DNA of 64,000 nucleotides, from assembly GCA_012932295.1 (NCBI GenBank), contig JAAONU010000013.1, forward strand, positions 6,184,603 through 6,248,602, read 5' to 3'. This document shows positions 24,301 through 36,204 of the stretch, one piece after another; the stretch's first letter is position 1, and each line of letters begins with the position of its first letter. This DNA comes from Cyclina sinensis. Taxonomy: Eukaryota > Mollusca > Bivalvia > Venerida > Veneridae. Position numbers and translations under genes: made by a program. Under the pieces are notes generated by a model. The model saw only the letters and a list, made by a program, of their open reading frames with translations, was not told the origin of the DNA and searched no databases.

Positions 24301-27300
24301 TGCATCTCTAATTAGAAACAGCAATAATCTGATTCAATGAAGCAGCAATTAATAATTATGCAGCCAGACTTGCAGCAACATTAGTATTGTACTTCATCAG
24401 ATCTAGTGCTACTTACATAAGTAGTAACCTAAAAACACATGATTAAATGCAAAATAAGGGTTACTTCCAGAGTATCATTTAATTTAGCCTTAAAGAATTT
24501 CAAAGCAGTTTGAAGAATCTACGTGCAGTAGTTCTTTAGATATTGACTAGAAACCATTTCAGAGTCACTGTGACCTTGACTTTTAGGGCAGCATCTTTAA
24601 ATTCAGTAGGAGTAATGAACTGACAGATGTCAATAATTCTGTAGAGGGTCCTGGGTTCAGTCCCTCTTGAGTATTAAATAAGAAGCCATTTAAAAAGCTA
24701 TTGTTACTTTGACCATGGCAGCATACACAGTTAACCAAAGTTCATTAGGTGTCATCAAATCCTTTATACTGAATCATCCTGCAAGGTGTGAGGGTTTTGA
24801 GTTTTAGTTGTAAGATGTTGACTCAAAATCTTTTTTTTTTTTAAGTAAAGGTCAATGTGTGACCTGGACCTTTGAAAGAGTGAGACTACCAAAAATCAAT
24901 AGGGACCAACAAGTGATCAACTCCTAAAACATCCAGTTAAGTTTGAGGTTCATACATTCATTTGTTCATAACTTTGATAAAATGATAAGTGGCGAATGCA
25001 TCCACAGAAACATCTAGCTAAATGTCCAGTTATCCACAGAAACATCTAGCTAAATGTCCAGTTATCCACAGAAACATCTAGCTAAATGTCCAGTTATCCA
25101 CAGAAACATCTAGCTAAATGTCCAGTTTAATATGGAGAAGATTCCAAATGAGAGAGATTTGTCAACTGACACAGCTGGCCGAAGACATGTTGGCAATATG
25201 TTATTACTGGGCACTGCCATCTTGGACCACATACTCAATGATAAACAAAGAACATTCCAAATAAATCCCATTTGTACATTCTACCTATTGGCTTTTCATA
25301 TCCCTAACAGTTCATGCTCATAAGTCTTACCAATGGCATTTTTTTCTATAATAATATTACAGACCATGTGTGTAAAATCAGGGTAGGCTGGGTCACTGGA
25401 ACCACAATAAGTTTTCATTCAGCCTTATTCTACTGACACAATTTTCAAAGAAAACTTTGATAAAGTGACCTAAAAATCATAGAATATCTTCCTTTTCCTA
25501 TCCAACCATCCTGTATATTTTGTGGGTTCCCAGTATACTTGTTCTGGATCAGAAAAAGTTTTCTTAGTAGCTGCAAAATGAGTTCTCTACTTCTAATGCT
25601 AAACCATCCTTTCCAGAAAATAGGTCCAAGGTTCAATAATTCTCCAGTTAATGATTCGAAACCATTTCGGATGTGAGGTCTGTGACTGTGATCTTGACAT
25701 GGTGATACAAAATCAGCAGGGATCATCTACTCATCATGCTAAACCATGTAAAGTTTGAAGTCCTTGGTCCAGTAATAATAATTGTTCTTAAGTAATTCTA
25801 TGGAAATCATTTTTGAGGTTTAACTCAATAAGACCTTGTCCTTTAATGCACTGACCCAAAATCAACAGGACTCATATACACATCATCTAAGCATTTTTCT
25901 TCTTCTTTGAACTACTCAATCTATTGGTTTATTGAAATACACTTCTGAACTAATTTTCACAACTGGCCTTATGTTTGTTTTCACCTGTCATACTCTACCC
26001 ATTTAACAGTGTGATTGTACGGTTCATGGTTATGTATTATAGGGCTGCACTAGGTGCAAATATAAAACACTTTTGAGGTACGATTTTAAATGGCATCCAG
26101 GAGACCTTTATTTCATTGTACTGAAAACAATAAAGGTGTATTGTGTGCATCATCTTCTCCAAAACACAACCAATGGCAATCACACTTATTTTGTTCCACT
26201 TTACTCAATTGTCACATACTGAAGAATAGCTCAATTATCAGGCAGTTCTACAGACGTTTTTATATGCCTGTTGAAAGACGCCTTGTGTTATGGGAAACCC
26301 CGTGCGGGCAGGTGGGCAGTGTCCAGACTTAGTCCAAACCATATCGGCTGACTATTTTCAAACTTGCTATGCAGCTTCTTGCAATAAGTAGAAGAGCAAG
26401 GAGAAGTGCAGTGCCCAAGAAGCATAACTCTACATATCCTGTTTCTGAGTATTCTCCCCTTCTTTGATTTCTATAATGGATTTTTGTATCGAGCATAACT
26501 TGAACACTATGAAAGGGATTGTCTTGAAACAGATAAAAGGTAAATAGTAAATGTACACTGAACAAGAAATGTAACTGTATTTTGGGTTTTTTAATTATCT
26601 CCACTCTTAACGTTTTTTTTTGTAATTTTAATTCTTGCTGATTTGATGATTTACGAATATTTCTGCAGCGCCATGTAAAATTGCTGGCATCATCAGTTTG
26701 AAGTCTGGGCTGATAGGGGTATATTGTATCTGTTTTGCAAAACTCTTGTTTTAATATTATATTCCATGTGCTGACCTATTTCTAGCGACAAAACATGAGC
26801 ATTATGTAATATATATAATCAGCATATTGTGTACAAAGGCATAACTTAAATCTGCCTAATAATCTTTATGGACAGCATACACAGTCTTTCACAAAAGGTA
26901 AGTATCTTTTTTAGAAAGGGAGGTAATACATTTTCAGAACATCAAATCTATCTAGTAGAGAAAATATTGGTCAAAAACATATTTGTGACTTAGATTTGTG
27001 AAACACATGACTGCAAAAAGAAAGATCTAAAATGTTTAGGGATGTAGACGGTTAACCGATTAACCATTTGTATGTGTGGTTAACTGGTTTCAAATTCGGC
27101 AACCGGTTAACTGGAAAAAAAATAATAACAAGAGGGCCATGATGGCCCTGGATCACTCGCCTGATTACTTTGGCTGTAGGTTTGCTGTTAAGCAGTATTT
27201 CATTTTTTTATTGAAAATATGTAAGTGCCTACAAACCAAATATGTAAAATATCAGTCAATAAATAAAGGCTCTATGACAAAAAGTAGAAATATCTATTAA

Positions 27301-30300
27301 AAGCTATGGTGACCTTGACCTTGACCCAGTTACCTCAAACCCTACCCATGGATAGAGGTCCCTGCATGGAACCTATGTACTAAATATCAAAGACATTGGT
27401 CTATAAATGAAGGCTCTTTGAGGTACAGTAGATAAATCTATTTTTAGCCTCCGTGACCTTTAACCTAATCTAATAATTTGAAAAAGCCTGATAAAGCTTG
27501 CTTCATGCCAAATTTTAAAATTCTAGGCCTTGTGGTTTCAGACAAGAAGATCTTTAAAGATTTCCTTTTAAACATATTAAGGGCCCCCGGGGCGGGGCAA
27601 ATTTTGACCCAAGGGCCAACATTTAAACAATATTGGTAAAGCTTCTTTACACAATACTCAACACTAAATATCTAAGGTCTAGACCTATTTGTTTTGGAGA
27701 AAAATTATTTTTCAAGTTTTTCCTATATAAATCTATGTAAACCAAGAGAACCCTGGGGAGTGGCCAATTTTGAACCAGGTTACATAATTTGAACAAACTT
27801 GGTAGACATCCACTAGACAATGCTACATACCAAATATCTAAGCTGTAGGCATTGAGGTTTCCAGTAAGAAGATTTTTAAAGATTGCCTTTTTTACATATT
27901 AAGGGCCCCCGGGGCAGGGCCAATTTTGACCCCGGGGCTAACATATCAACAATACTGGTAAAGGTTCTCTTAACAATACTCCAAACAAAATATCTAAGAT
28001 GAGAAAAATAATTTTTCATGTTTTTCCTATATATGTAAACCCAGAGAACTCTGGGACGTGGCCAATTTTGACCCAGGGGACATAATTGGAACAAACTTGG
28101 TAGACATCCACTAGACAATGCTACATATCAAATATCTAAACGGTAGGCATTGTGGTTTCTGAGAAGAAGATTTTTAAAGATTTCCTATATAAGTCAATGT
28201 AAAATGAAGTGATCCCTGGGGCGGGGCCAATTTTGACCCCCAGGGAAATAATTTGAACAATTTTTGTAGAGTTCCATTAGAGGGTGCTAAATGCCAAATA
28301 TCTAAGCTCTAGGTCTTTTGGTTTCAGACAAGAAGATTTTCCTATATAACTCTATATAAAACATGTGACTGCCAGGGTGGGGCCTGTTTTGACCCCAGGG
28401 TCATGATTTGAACAAACTTTGTGCAGGTCAAGTAGATGATGCTTCATACTAAATATCAAAGCTGCAAGCCTTGCCATTTTGGAGGAGAAGATTTTTAAAA
28501 GTTTTCCCTATATATATCCCTATATAATACATTTGACCTCTAGGGTGGGGCCATTTTTGACCCTGTGACCATGATTTGATTAAACTTGGTAGAGGTCCAC
28601 TATGTAATGCCACATGCAAAACATCAAAGCTCTAGGCTTTGCAGTTCTGTAGAAGATTTTTAAAAAAAATTTTCCCCTATATAAGTCCATATAAAACATG
28701 TGACCCCTAGGGCGAGGCCGGTTTTGACCCCAGGATCATGATTTGAACAAACTTGGTAGAGGTGTACTAGATGATGCTTCATACCAAATATCCAAGCTCC
28801 AGGCCATGTGGTTATGGAGAAGAAGATTTCAAAAAGTTTTTCCTATATTACTCTATGTTAAACTAGTGACCCCTGGGATGGGGCTGTTTTTGACCCGGGG
28901 GTCATGATTTGAACAAACTTGGTAAAGGTCCACTAAACAATGCTACACACAAAATATCTTAACTCTAGGTCTTGCAGTTTCTGACAAGAAGATTTTTAAA
29001 GGCGCGCGCTTGTGTTCAGCGTGCTATACTGCCTATGATATATCACGCTCAATTCATTCTTTGTTTAGTGTCGGCGAATTGCAGATAGTGTTAGAATTAA
29101 AAGTATAAAACTTTAAAAAAGAAGATTTTTAAAGGTTTTCCTATATAACTCTATGTAAAACTTGTGACCCCTGGGGCGGGGCCATTTTTGACCCAGGGGT
29201 CATGATTTGAACAAACTTGTTAGAGGTCTACTAGGTGATGCTTCATACCAAATATCAAAGCTACAGACCTTGTGGTTTTGGAGGAGATGTTTTTTAAAGA
29301 TCCAACTTTTAAAATCTATTTTTAGCTCCTGTGGCCCAGAAATGCAATGGACCTGAACCATTTGAACAAACTTGGTACAGCTTCATGCAAGGAACATCCA
29401 TGGCAAGTTTTATCAAATTTGACCCCGTGGTTTCAGAGGAGATTTTGTTTGAATAAAAAGTTTACGGACGGACAGACGCCGGACGGATTGCGATCACAAA
29501 AGCTCACCTTGTCATTATGTGACAGGTGAGCTAAAAAGTTAGAAAAATTAAAGATGCAAAGTTAAAATTAAAAGTTTATGAAATAATATTATACCTGCCA
29601 TACGTCCCGGATCGTCCGGGATTGTCCCGGAAATCGATGGCCCGTCCCGGAGTCCCGGAAAGACAACCGATGTCCTGGAAAACATGAAAAACGCGCATAC
29701 CTTTGATCAGGCCAGTCAAATTTTTTTTTGACACGCCGCTTATTCTTTAATTATTCGTTATGATAATTTGTTCCAATTCGGTGAATACCTCACGTGTCAT
29801 CGAAAACCAATTAACAACTGACCGCTATCGGCTATCGATTTATTGACTTGCGGTGCATTTATTAATTTGTAAGATATTTCCCTTTCAAAGACTGTCGCCG
29901 CGGTAATTGGTGTTAAAAGAGATGCTACTTAAATTAAATTTAATGCAAGCGCGCATAAAACTCGTGGTGAATATTGTAATGTTCGTTCAAATCGCGCCGA
30001 TACTTGTAATACGAAGCATAGACGACGCTGTCATCAAACGCCCGTGACTCAACTTGTATTCGAGTTTATGATGTTAATTAATTAATGGTACACAGTTATT
30101 TTTTTTTTCTTTTACACAATTAGTAATTGTGACAAAAATTTCTACTCGTCCTGCATCACCACCACCAGCCCTGGAGACCTAGGAGAAAAAATGATCAACG
30201 GTACTGTGCGGTTTACTGAATTAAAAAAGGCGCAGTGCTCCCCCTTACTCACGCTTCCGGTTTCGTTTTGACAGCGTGTTACATGCAGAATTTAATGTCG

Positions 30301-33300
30301 GTAAACTGTAACGTTATGATATACACATCCATCGGTATATTTCTTGCGTTTTTTTGCACTCGTTCTGCAGGATGATCGATCAGAAAATTATACTCTTCCT
30401 CCTACCTTCTCCACTTGTCAATACGAGCGAACGTTTTTTCTGAAGTGGTTGAGAGGGGTGGGGGAGTAATCGTCGGGTGGTCGGACCGATTGAGCTTGAA
30501 CATTTCTGCAAGCCTGACAATTACTATGCTCTTTCAACTAAAATAAAAGGTATGAAACTGATGGTACTGATGTGTATTTGAAAGACGTGCACGGCTTTTC
30601 CCGCCAAAAACGGAATCCCGTCCAATTTTGTGTATTGCCAACGGTAGGGGATTGAAAGTATATGAACAGTTGTATGTCCCGGAAAATCGGCTCAAATCCC
30701 GGAAATTCGATATCAAAATCCCGGAAATGGCCAGAAAAATTATGGCATTATATTTCAAATATATCAAACATCGTGTTATTTTCCTGTTCTATCTGCATAT
30801 TGCAGGTGTTTATCTGTCAGTAAATTAGTCCACCGGAGGTGTGAAAAATATGCTCTTCGTGCAATTAACAGAACAATGACACTTTGACATGAGTTTTTCT
30901 CCTAACAATTGAAATAGCCTGATTAACAAATTGCTTCATCAGTTGTTTAATAATTAGATATATCGGCGATCATCAATGTACCTTTTAATGACGGGAATCA
31001 AACACAGTTGAATTATTTAAATGATTTAATGTCTTACGATCAGAAACGTTATCATAGTGAATTATTTGTTACACTCGGTACTTTTTACTATTAATGAGTA
31101 GCTATTTAAAGATATAAATGCATTCTCTTCCTGATTTCTCACAATCTGCTTAAATTGCTTTGCCAAACTTCATGACTTAAAAACTTCAACTTAACAAATA
31201 GTCCTTCGTCAGTAAAATGTCTCCTACTGATGCAACAGAATCTTTCGCAAAAACCCCTACACAGATAATTTCCCGCGTTTCCGAATAATGTGACTGAATG
31301 TGACATTCATACATTCAAAATATTGGACAGCAGTCTAAGTGTATGGAAGCTGAATATTGGAATAAGCAAAACTGAGTATTGCAATACTGATTCAATATTT
31401 GTAACCTTACTTTATTACTTCTACTTTAAATTTGAGTTCAGTTCATGTACAGTCTGAAAGAAGTTATACCCATAAAAATGTTCATGTCATACCTGTAAAA
31501 CATTAGTTGTCTCTTGCACAAGGTGTTGCATTTGTATTGAATAAGATAAAATTAACTGTGCTACATGTAGACTGACAATACCATAACACAGCCTTAGTAC
31601 ATGGCAATTTCTGCCTTTAAACAGGCCTTCACAAGCACAAAGATCTCATAAATGAGAAATACGTATAAAATGCTAGAAACATTCAAATTTCAATTATACT
31701 GGTAAGTCACCCTAAGACCTAGATGTCCTATAAAGATCAACTTTGCTCTTTCCAGGTATTTCCAGAATTTCATGATTAGTTTTAACCTATTTAAGTTACA
31801 TAAACTGGAAAAAAGTTCCTGCAACATAACAAAACCTTTATCCCGCTCGTTGACTGCTTCCTTGGTTCAAACCAGTACTCATGCATGAGGTGTGGAAAAT
31901 CACTGCAGACTCTCACTTTTAATCTCATAATCATGCCATATAAAATATAAAAGATATCATGCTATACAGTTTCTCACCTGATTATGTGTGAAAGTAGCAC
32001 AGTTGGCTATGCCCTGTACAGCAGCATGCTTAAGATGAATGTCCTCAAATGTGAGCAACCCTGTAAGAACCTCTGCATTCCGTACAGTGAGGCCCTGAGA
32101 GGGGGTCTGGGTAGCTGTAAGAGCCTCTTTGATTTCAGCTGAAGTGAAGGTCTGAGACTCAGACTCCTTATGTTCTTTAAGAAGTTCCTCATACTGAATA
32201 TTCATGGCTTCGACATCCACTGTTTCATGTTCCATGGAAGACATACGTGCTGTTACTGGCACTAAAATGAATAAATTCAACAATCTGAGATAATGTGTCC
32301 TCGTACAGCAAAATCTATGGAGAAACAAGGTGATTAGTAGAAAAAAATTATGCAGATTTTTAGAAGAGCTTCCTTCAAAACACAAATTATTTTTATCATA
32401 TTTAACAATTCTGTAACATAAAAGCCATTTCAAGTAGGTATTATTTCATAGCTTTGTACATAGACAATGTTCATAAATTCTGAATAAAAACAGTCAAACA
32501 AGATTCAATAATCTCTTTGAATTTATCAGTATGTATCATCAAATACATACCCTTTTCCTCCAGTATAGTGCTCTGGTCAGGAGCTTCCAGGACAGAGTTA
32601 GATGGTGTATCATCACCATTGTCAAAGGCAGTATCATTGTTTGTGCTATTTATTATTGAGATACTCTCACTGTTACCATCCTCTGTACCATTTACAATAC
32701 TTGTCTCACTGTCCACAGGTGACAGGTGGGGACTACTGATGTGAGATTCATCGTCATTCAATATCGCCCATGATGTTGAGATGGTAAGGCCCTCTTTATC
32801 AGGTAAGGGAGGACCAACTGAGGGGTCCAGTATCAGACCATCTCCCTCCCCTTGTCTACCCTGTACTCCTCCTTCTTCTTTTTTGGTCTCTCGTTCAGCA
32901 TGTTCAGTTTTAACAGTTTTTGGCTTCACTAAAAAAGAAATTCAACTCTCTCCATTATAAAATAATCATCAACAAAAACAACTTTACAACTTGAACTGAA
33001 AGTACAATACTGGTCAGTGACAGTATCTTTGATATGCTAAAGACTTAAACTGGAAGAAAAACAATATAGGACAGTGACTATATCTTTGAAAGACTGACAA
33101 AAAGCCCTATCATGTGAGGTCAAACAACTCACTGATTCTTGCTAAAAGGAAACCTGTGACTTTTTAATTGTGGTTTATTAAATTACAGTATATTACAAAA
33201 ATCTTCAGTGCTAAGCTCTTTCTCTTTATATCGTATGTAAATGTCTTTTAATGAAAATGTAAAAATAAAAGCGAAAAACACAATACATTCAATACAGTTT

Positions 33301-35851
33301 CAGATCTGAAAGGAAAAAAAAAATTTGATGTAACTTTTGTGTAATTTGTCTAACTTCATCACAGGTTACGGTGAAGATGTTTTGAAACATACTGGAATTG
33401 AAAAATAGTAAATCGTTGTTATTTTAAGCTACGTGTCAATGATATCTTTGTTAATTGAAATGTGCTTTAATAAGATCAACAATGTACAGTCCAACCTCCC
33501 AAGAGCTAACACCATTAAGATCAAGTCAAAGTGTTTGTTGTAGAGAGGTTGTTGTTGTTGTAGGGAGGTTCAATCAATCTTAATTGATGGACTGGTAAGT
33601 TCGATGTTGTTATGTTCTGTAACTTAAAGGATGGCTAGACCCACCCTGTTTTTATTCAGAATTCTAAGATTTGATCATATTTTCTTTATTTACATGTTAT
33701 ATTATTAAAAAACTTCATCAAATATGTATTTTGTTTATTGTATCTTTTGAATAAGATTTATCAATATTCTTGTTCCTGTCATTACTGTATCAACTAAATT
33801 TAATGATCTGCAAATTCTTATATTTTAATGTTTGGTAATTTTAGCAAACAACAAAGTCGGTGAATCAACAAACAAAGTAGCTCACTAATTAAAATACCTG
33901 CACAAAAAACCAAACAGCTTCATTAGTTCAGACCGACATTATTGGATAATTACTCCAAACCTCACGTAGCTTGCAACTTCTTTTTTTTTTTAATTATTTA
34001 TTACAAGAAATGGCCATCAGATTTCATCGCTCACTTGGTTCCCAAGTTGTACATGTATATTTTATCACCAATATGTAGAATTAAATTAATGTTCATGATG
34101 TATATATATTCGGTTTTTTTTATATTAAATTAACAAATGACAAAAATATTCTTTTATCAATTTAACTTTTTAAAGTGTTCTTAGTGTTTGCTTATCTATC
34201 TTCCAGTAATGTCCAATCCCTCACAGGGACAAAGACATTTTTTCTAGAAAGAAATTTTAAAAAGAGGATAAAAATGCAAGAAGTTAATTTAAATCAAAGA
34301 GTTAAAATTAAAGGGCAGGTTTACTAGGGTGAGACATGTTCAATGCTTAGTATGGCTGCACTGAACTGCTCTGAAGCTGGGAGATGGGCAACAATGGGTT
34401 GTAACTGGTTCCAGTAGTATACAGTCATAGGAAGGAAAGAGAACTTATTGTAGCTGGAAGTTGCTGTAAATAACCTATAGTTCAGTGAATGGCCTAGATG
34501 TGACATTCAGGATATAAATAGGCGTCAGGTACTCTTCTATTAGGATGGTAAACAGTCTGTGATGAATCTTGCAAAAGAGGAAAAACCTAGCATCTATACA
34601 CCTGGGATTGAGTCATCGGAGATTCAGGGGGTAGAGCATGTCAGTAACACTTAAAGCTTGACCATAGACTACCTTGATCCAATGGGCTGCTCCTCTTTGG
34701 ATGCTTTAAGTTTGATCTATTTGTGTTTGGGTATGGGGCAACCATACTTCAGAACCATATTCAAGTTGGAGCCTGATTAAAGTCTGGTAAGTCATGGATT
34801 TTATGGCTGAGACTTGACTTTTATGTTTCTGCACAAATACATATTATTAGCTTCTTGAGTTGACCTGTTAATATGGGCATTTAATGTAAGGTTATTCGAG
34901 ATATCCATGCCAAGGTATTTAGCTGAGCTGACTGATTCTAGCAGAATTCCATGGAGTAAGTATTTAGTGGCTATATTATAGATGTTTCCTTTTTGTGTTG
35001 TGGATAACTTGACACTCGGAAGTGTTGATTACATATCACACTCCAAATGCAATTTTTCTAACAAATTCAGGTCATTTTGGAGGGTAAATGTAACTGATGG
35101 GTTTGCAGATGTCAAAGCAAGGTATACTGCAGTTTCATGAGCAATCAGGCAGACTTTGGACTTGATATTTTGTGGGAGGTCATTTATATAAGAAAGAAAC
35201 AGAGTCTTAAACAAATCAAAGATGAAGATGCATAGTTCAAATTCAACTAATTACTGCCAACAGTCATAACTGACTAACCTAGGCAGGGCAGTTCTTGCAA
35301 CTGCTTCCTGGGTTCATACCAGTACTGGCGCCGAAAGTGAGGACTGTGGAATGTCACTGGAGACTCTCACCTCTGGTGGGATTCTAGTTCTGGCTTCCAA
35401 AACTTTAATGCCACTTTTTAAAAATTTCGCTTTTCATCTGATGCGGCTTTAACAGTATATATATTGTGTACACTGAAGACCTTAAGCTAGTGGGATTTGA
35501 ACCAGCAACCTCTAACCCCTCGACCACCGCATATTGGCACTTCACGCAATAAAACTGCTCGTCATGTAGGTAAAAAACTGTACATTGCTTACAGATCTCA
35601 TGTTATATGTGTAAACCGAAGACACATAAAAAGTTTGCTGAATTTGCTCAACATGTTCAAATTGATGGGTACGACACAAATAAGGTACGAATTTCCGAAC
35701 GACAAATTCAAAAATAAAAGGAATCATGCTCTTTACCGGGTTTTTCTTCTGTTTTATTTCTACGTCTGATGAGAAATATTGTGAATATTGCACCAACTAC
35801 TAGAGCTGAACCTGCGGCCAATGTAACAACTTGACTTTGCGAGGGAGCCAT
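18386..35851 (-). CDS. ARMC10: ARMC10-like, membrane-anchored armadillo-repeat protein, six exons
   Basis: Exons (read on the minus strand): 35851-35737, 32928-32551, 32261-31978, 20658-20494, 19662-19414, 18673-18386. They total 1479 bases and give 492 residues with every phase compatible (1,1,0,0,0). Residues 8-28 form one hydrophobic segment followed by RRRNK, a typical N-terminal signal anchor for the mitochondrial outer membrane in the ARMC10/ARMCX family. Residues 39-164 are an acidic, Ser/Thr/Asn-rich, probably disordered linker. Residues about 190-492 are armadillo repeats: HLKHAAVQGIANCATFTHNQ, NAITNLAANEENNKVME, SLQALTNLSLTSHHHGQY, LQALKILVNLSCNPDM and RFVTLLANILHVVKAKN align in order with human ARMC10 (GNNAAFSVNQ, LNALNNLSVNVENQ, LTNMTVTNDHQH, LLLNLSENPAM, LTLFQNI). 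The family is linked to mitochondrial distribution and dynamics. The start is the only ATG before the anchor, 353 bases from the divergent MRPS25 start. Orthology to ARMC10 rather than another ARMCX-type member is inferred. Confidence 0.9.
18781..18972 (-). mobile_element. MITE-like element, copy 1 (ARMC10-like intron 5)
   Basis: The sequence ends CAGCAGGGTAAGGATTAA. It matches, in reverse orientation, the copy at 53026-53240, sharing GGACTTGTCCATCTTTCA, GACCATGATCAG and CTTGGTCTGCACTGGTCAC. Ends of the type TTAAYCCTTACC/GGTAAGGATTAA suggest short terminal inverted repeats. The open frame across it is an artefact. Confidence 0.75.
21455..21600 (+). repeat. Short interspersed repeat with tRNA B-box-like core, copy 1
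   Basis: CTGTTTCCTGGTTTCAAACC, then AATACTCACA...GTGTGGAATAC...ACTGGAGACTCTGACACCTG. Matches copies at 31848 and 35280. The GGTTTCAAACC stretch resembles a polymerase III B box, so tRNA-derived SINE ancestry is possible. Confidence 0.5.
21601..24500. other. ARMC10-like intron 3, nothing recognised
   Basis: Long AT-rich intron stretch. A short exact duplication (CACCAAGCATCTTAAAAAGTGAT) occurs at about 22517-22560. No other structure is evident. Confidence 0.4.
24520..26560 (+). repeat. Decayed minisatellite-type elements in intron 3
   Basis: Diverged units with GTGACCTTGAC, 'AGGGATCATCTACTCATCATG' and similar blocks. At 26370-26550, GAGAAGTGCAGTGCCCAAGA and GAGCATAACTTGAACAC relate this part to the 156-bp family at 5066 and 36840. 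Confidence 0.5.
25001..25127 (+). repeat. 32-bp tandem repeat, four copies
   Basis: TCCACAGAAACATCTAGCTA plus AATGTCCAGTTA starts at 25001, 25033, 25065 and 25097 with no visible differences, an exact 32-base period. Confidence 0.9.
27127..29536 (-). repeat. Complete minisatellite-cored element, inverted relative to the 1-1636 copy
   Basis: Begins AACAAGAGGGCCATGATGGCC and ends GTGACAGGTGAGCTAAAAAG, the reverse complement of the family's two ends, so the whole 2.4 kb element is present. About ten units of roughly 155-165 bases carry GGGGCCAATTTTGACCC, TTTGAACAAACTTGGTAGA and AAGAAGATTTTTAAAG. The distal end has 'GGACGGACAGACGCCGGACGG', usual for the family's GTCCGTC block. Confidence 0.85.
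28988..29135. mobile_element. 133-bp insertion flanked by a 15-bp direct repeat
   Basis: GAAGATTTTTAAAGG occurs at 28988-29002 and again at 29121-29135. The sequence between begins CGCGCGCTTGTGTTCAGCG, is unlike the surrounding units, and ends in CTTTAAAAAA. Removing 133 bases restores a normal unit. An A-rich 3' end plus a target-site-like duplication fits retroposition. Confidence 0.6.
29580..30740. other. CpG-dense island inside ARMC10-like intron 3
   Basis: Unlike its flanks, this stretch is rich in CpG (GTCGCCGCGG, AAATCGCGCCG, AAGCGCGCAT). It is bordered by clusters of TCCCGGAAA motifs at about 29604-29670 and 30677-30730 in the same orientation. Only short frames occur (61-77 codons) and none is recognised. 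It could be a young insertion, a decayed host or transposon exon set, or an internal promoter. Confidence 0.4.
31848..31925 (+). repeat. Short interspersed repeat, copy 2
   Basis: GACTGCTTCCTTGGTTCAAA then CCAGTACTCATGCATGAGG and GCAGACTCTCAC match copies at 21455 and 35280. Confidence 0.5.
33000..34317. other. ARMC10-like intron 1, distal part
   Basis: AT-rich sequence with a TTG microsatellite near 33537-33560. Nothing else is recognised. Confidence 0.4.
34318..35215 (-). mobile_element. Decayed non-LTR retrotransposon, reverse-transcriptase 3' end
   Basis: The frame at 35214-35029 reads LFLSYINDLPQNIKSKV...ETAVYL...LQNDLNLLEK, the usual LFLLYINDLP...ADDTAVYL...LQNDL region of LINE-type reverse transcriptase, with the catalytic ADDT degraded to AHET. 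CQVIH, then HGILLESVSSAKYLGMDI and a terminal SFLPMTVYYWNQLQP (34506-34324) follow in changed frames. Several stops and shifts show it is inactive. It lies in ARMC10-like intron 1, on the sense strand. Confidence 0.85.
35275..35400 (+). repeat. Short interspersed repeat, copy 3
   Basis: CTGCTTCCTGGGTTCATACC and AGTACTGGCGCC, then GTGGAATGTCACTGGAGACT match the copies at 21455 and 31848. Confidence 0.5.
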
Positions 35852-36204
35852 GTTTTCGTCTGCATAGTCGTAAAGTTTCACCTTCGTTCATATTAAAGAA
35901 TATTCAAACATTTAGTTATTTGTTCCTTTTAAAGAAATGTTTTGATATGAATGCGTAAAAAGTATGACTTTTTTTGCTTTTAATATCAAAAGATTTTAAA
36001 AGCAATGTCGTGAAAATTATGTTGCACTGCTTTACGTGTACTCATAGAGGCGCTTGCTTATTTTATTTTTATAGCAAATGCAAACATTTGACCGTGAAGG
36101 TCGATGTACGACCACTTTCCGTCATTGAAAATGCCGAAATTGAATTTGTAAAAAATAATATTTCTTTGATACTGCTGTATCGATTAATTCTTTTAATTTA
36201 AGAA
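35852..36204. promoter_or_regulatory. Divergent (bidirectional) promoter between ARMC10-like and MRPS25
   Basis: The two start codons face away from each other with 353 bases between them, so both 5' UTRs and core promoters must lie here unless upstream non-coding exons exist. The segment is AT-rich, free of the window's repeat families, and has no obvious TATA box at a fixed distance. ACCACTTTCCGTC at 36111-36123 reads GACGGAAAGTGG on the other strand, an ETS-like GGAA core of the kind often found at nuclear genes for mitochondrial proteins. That site is suggestive only. Confidence 0.6.
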
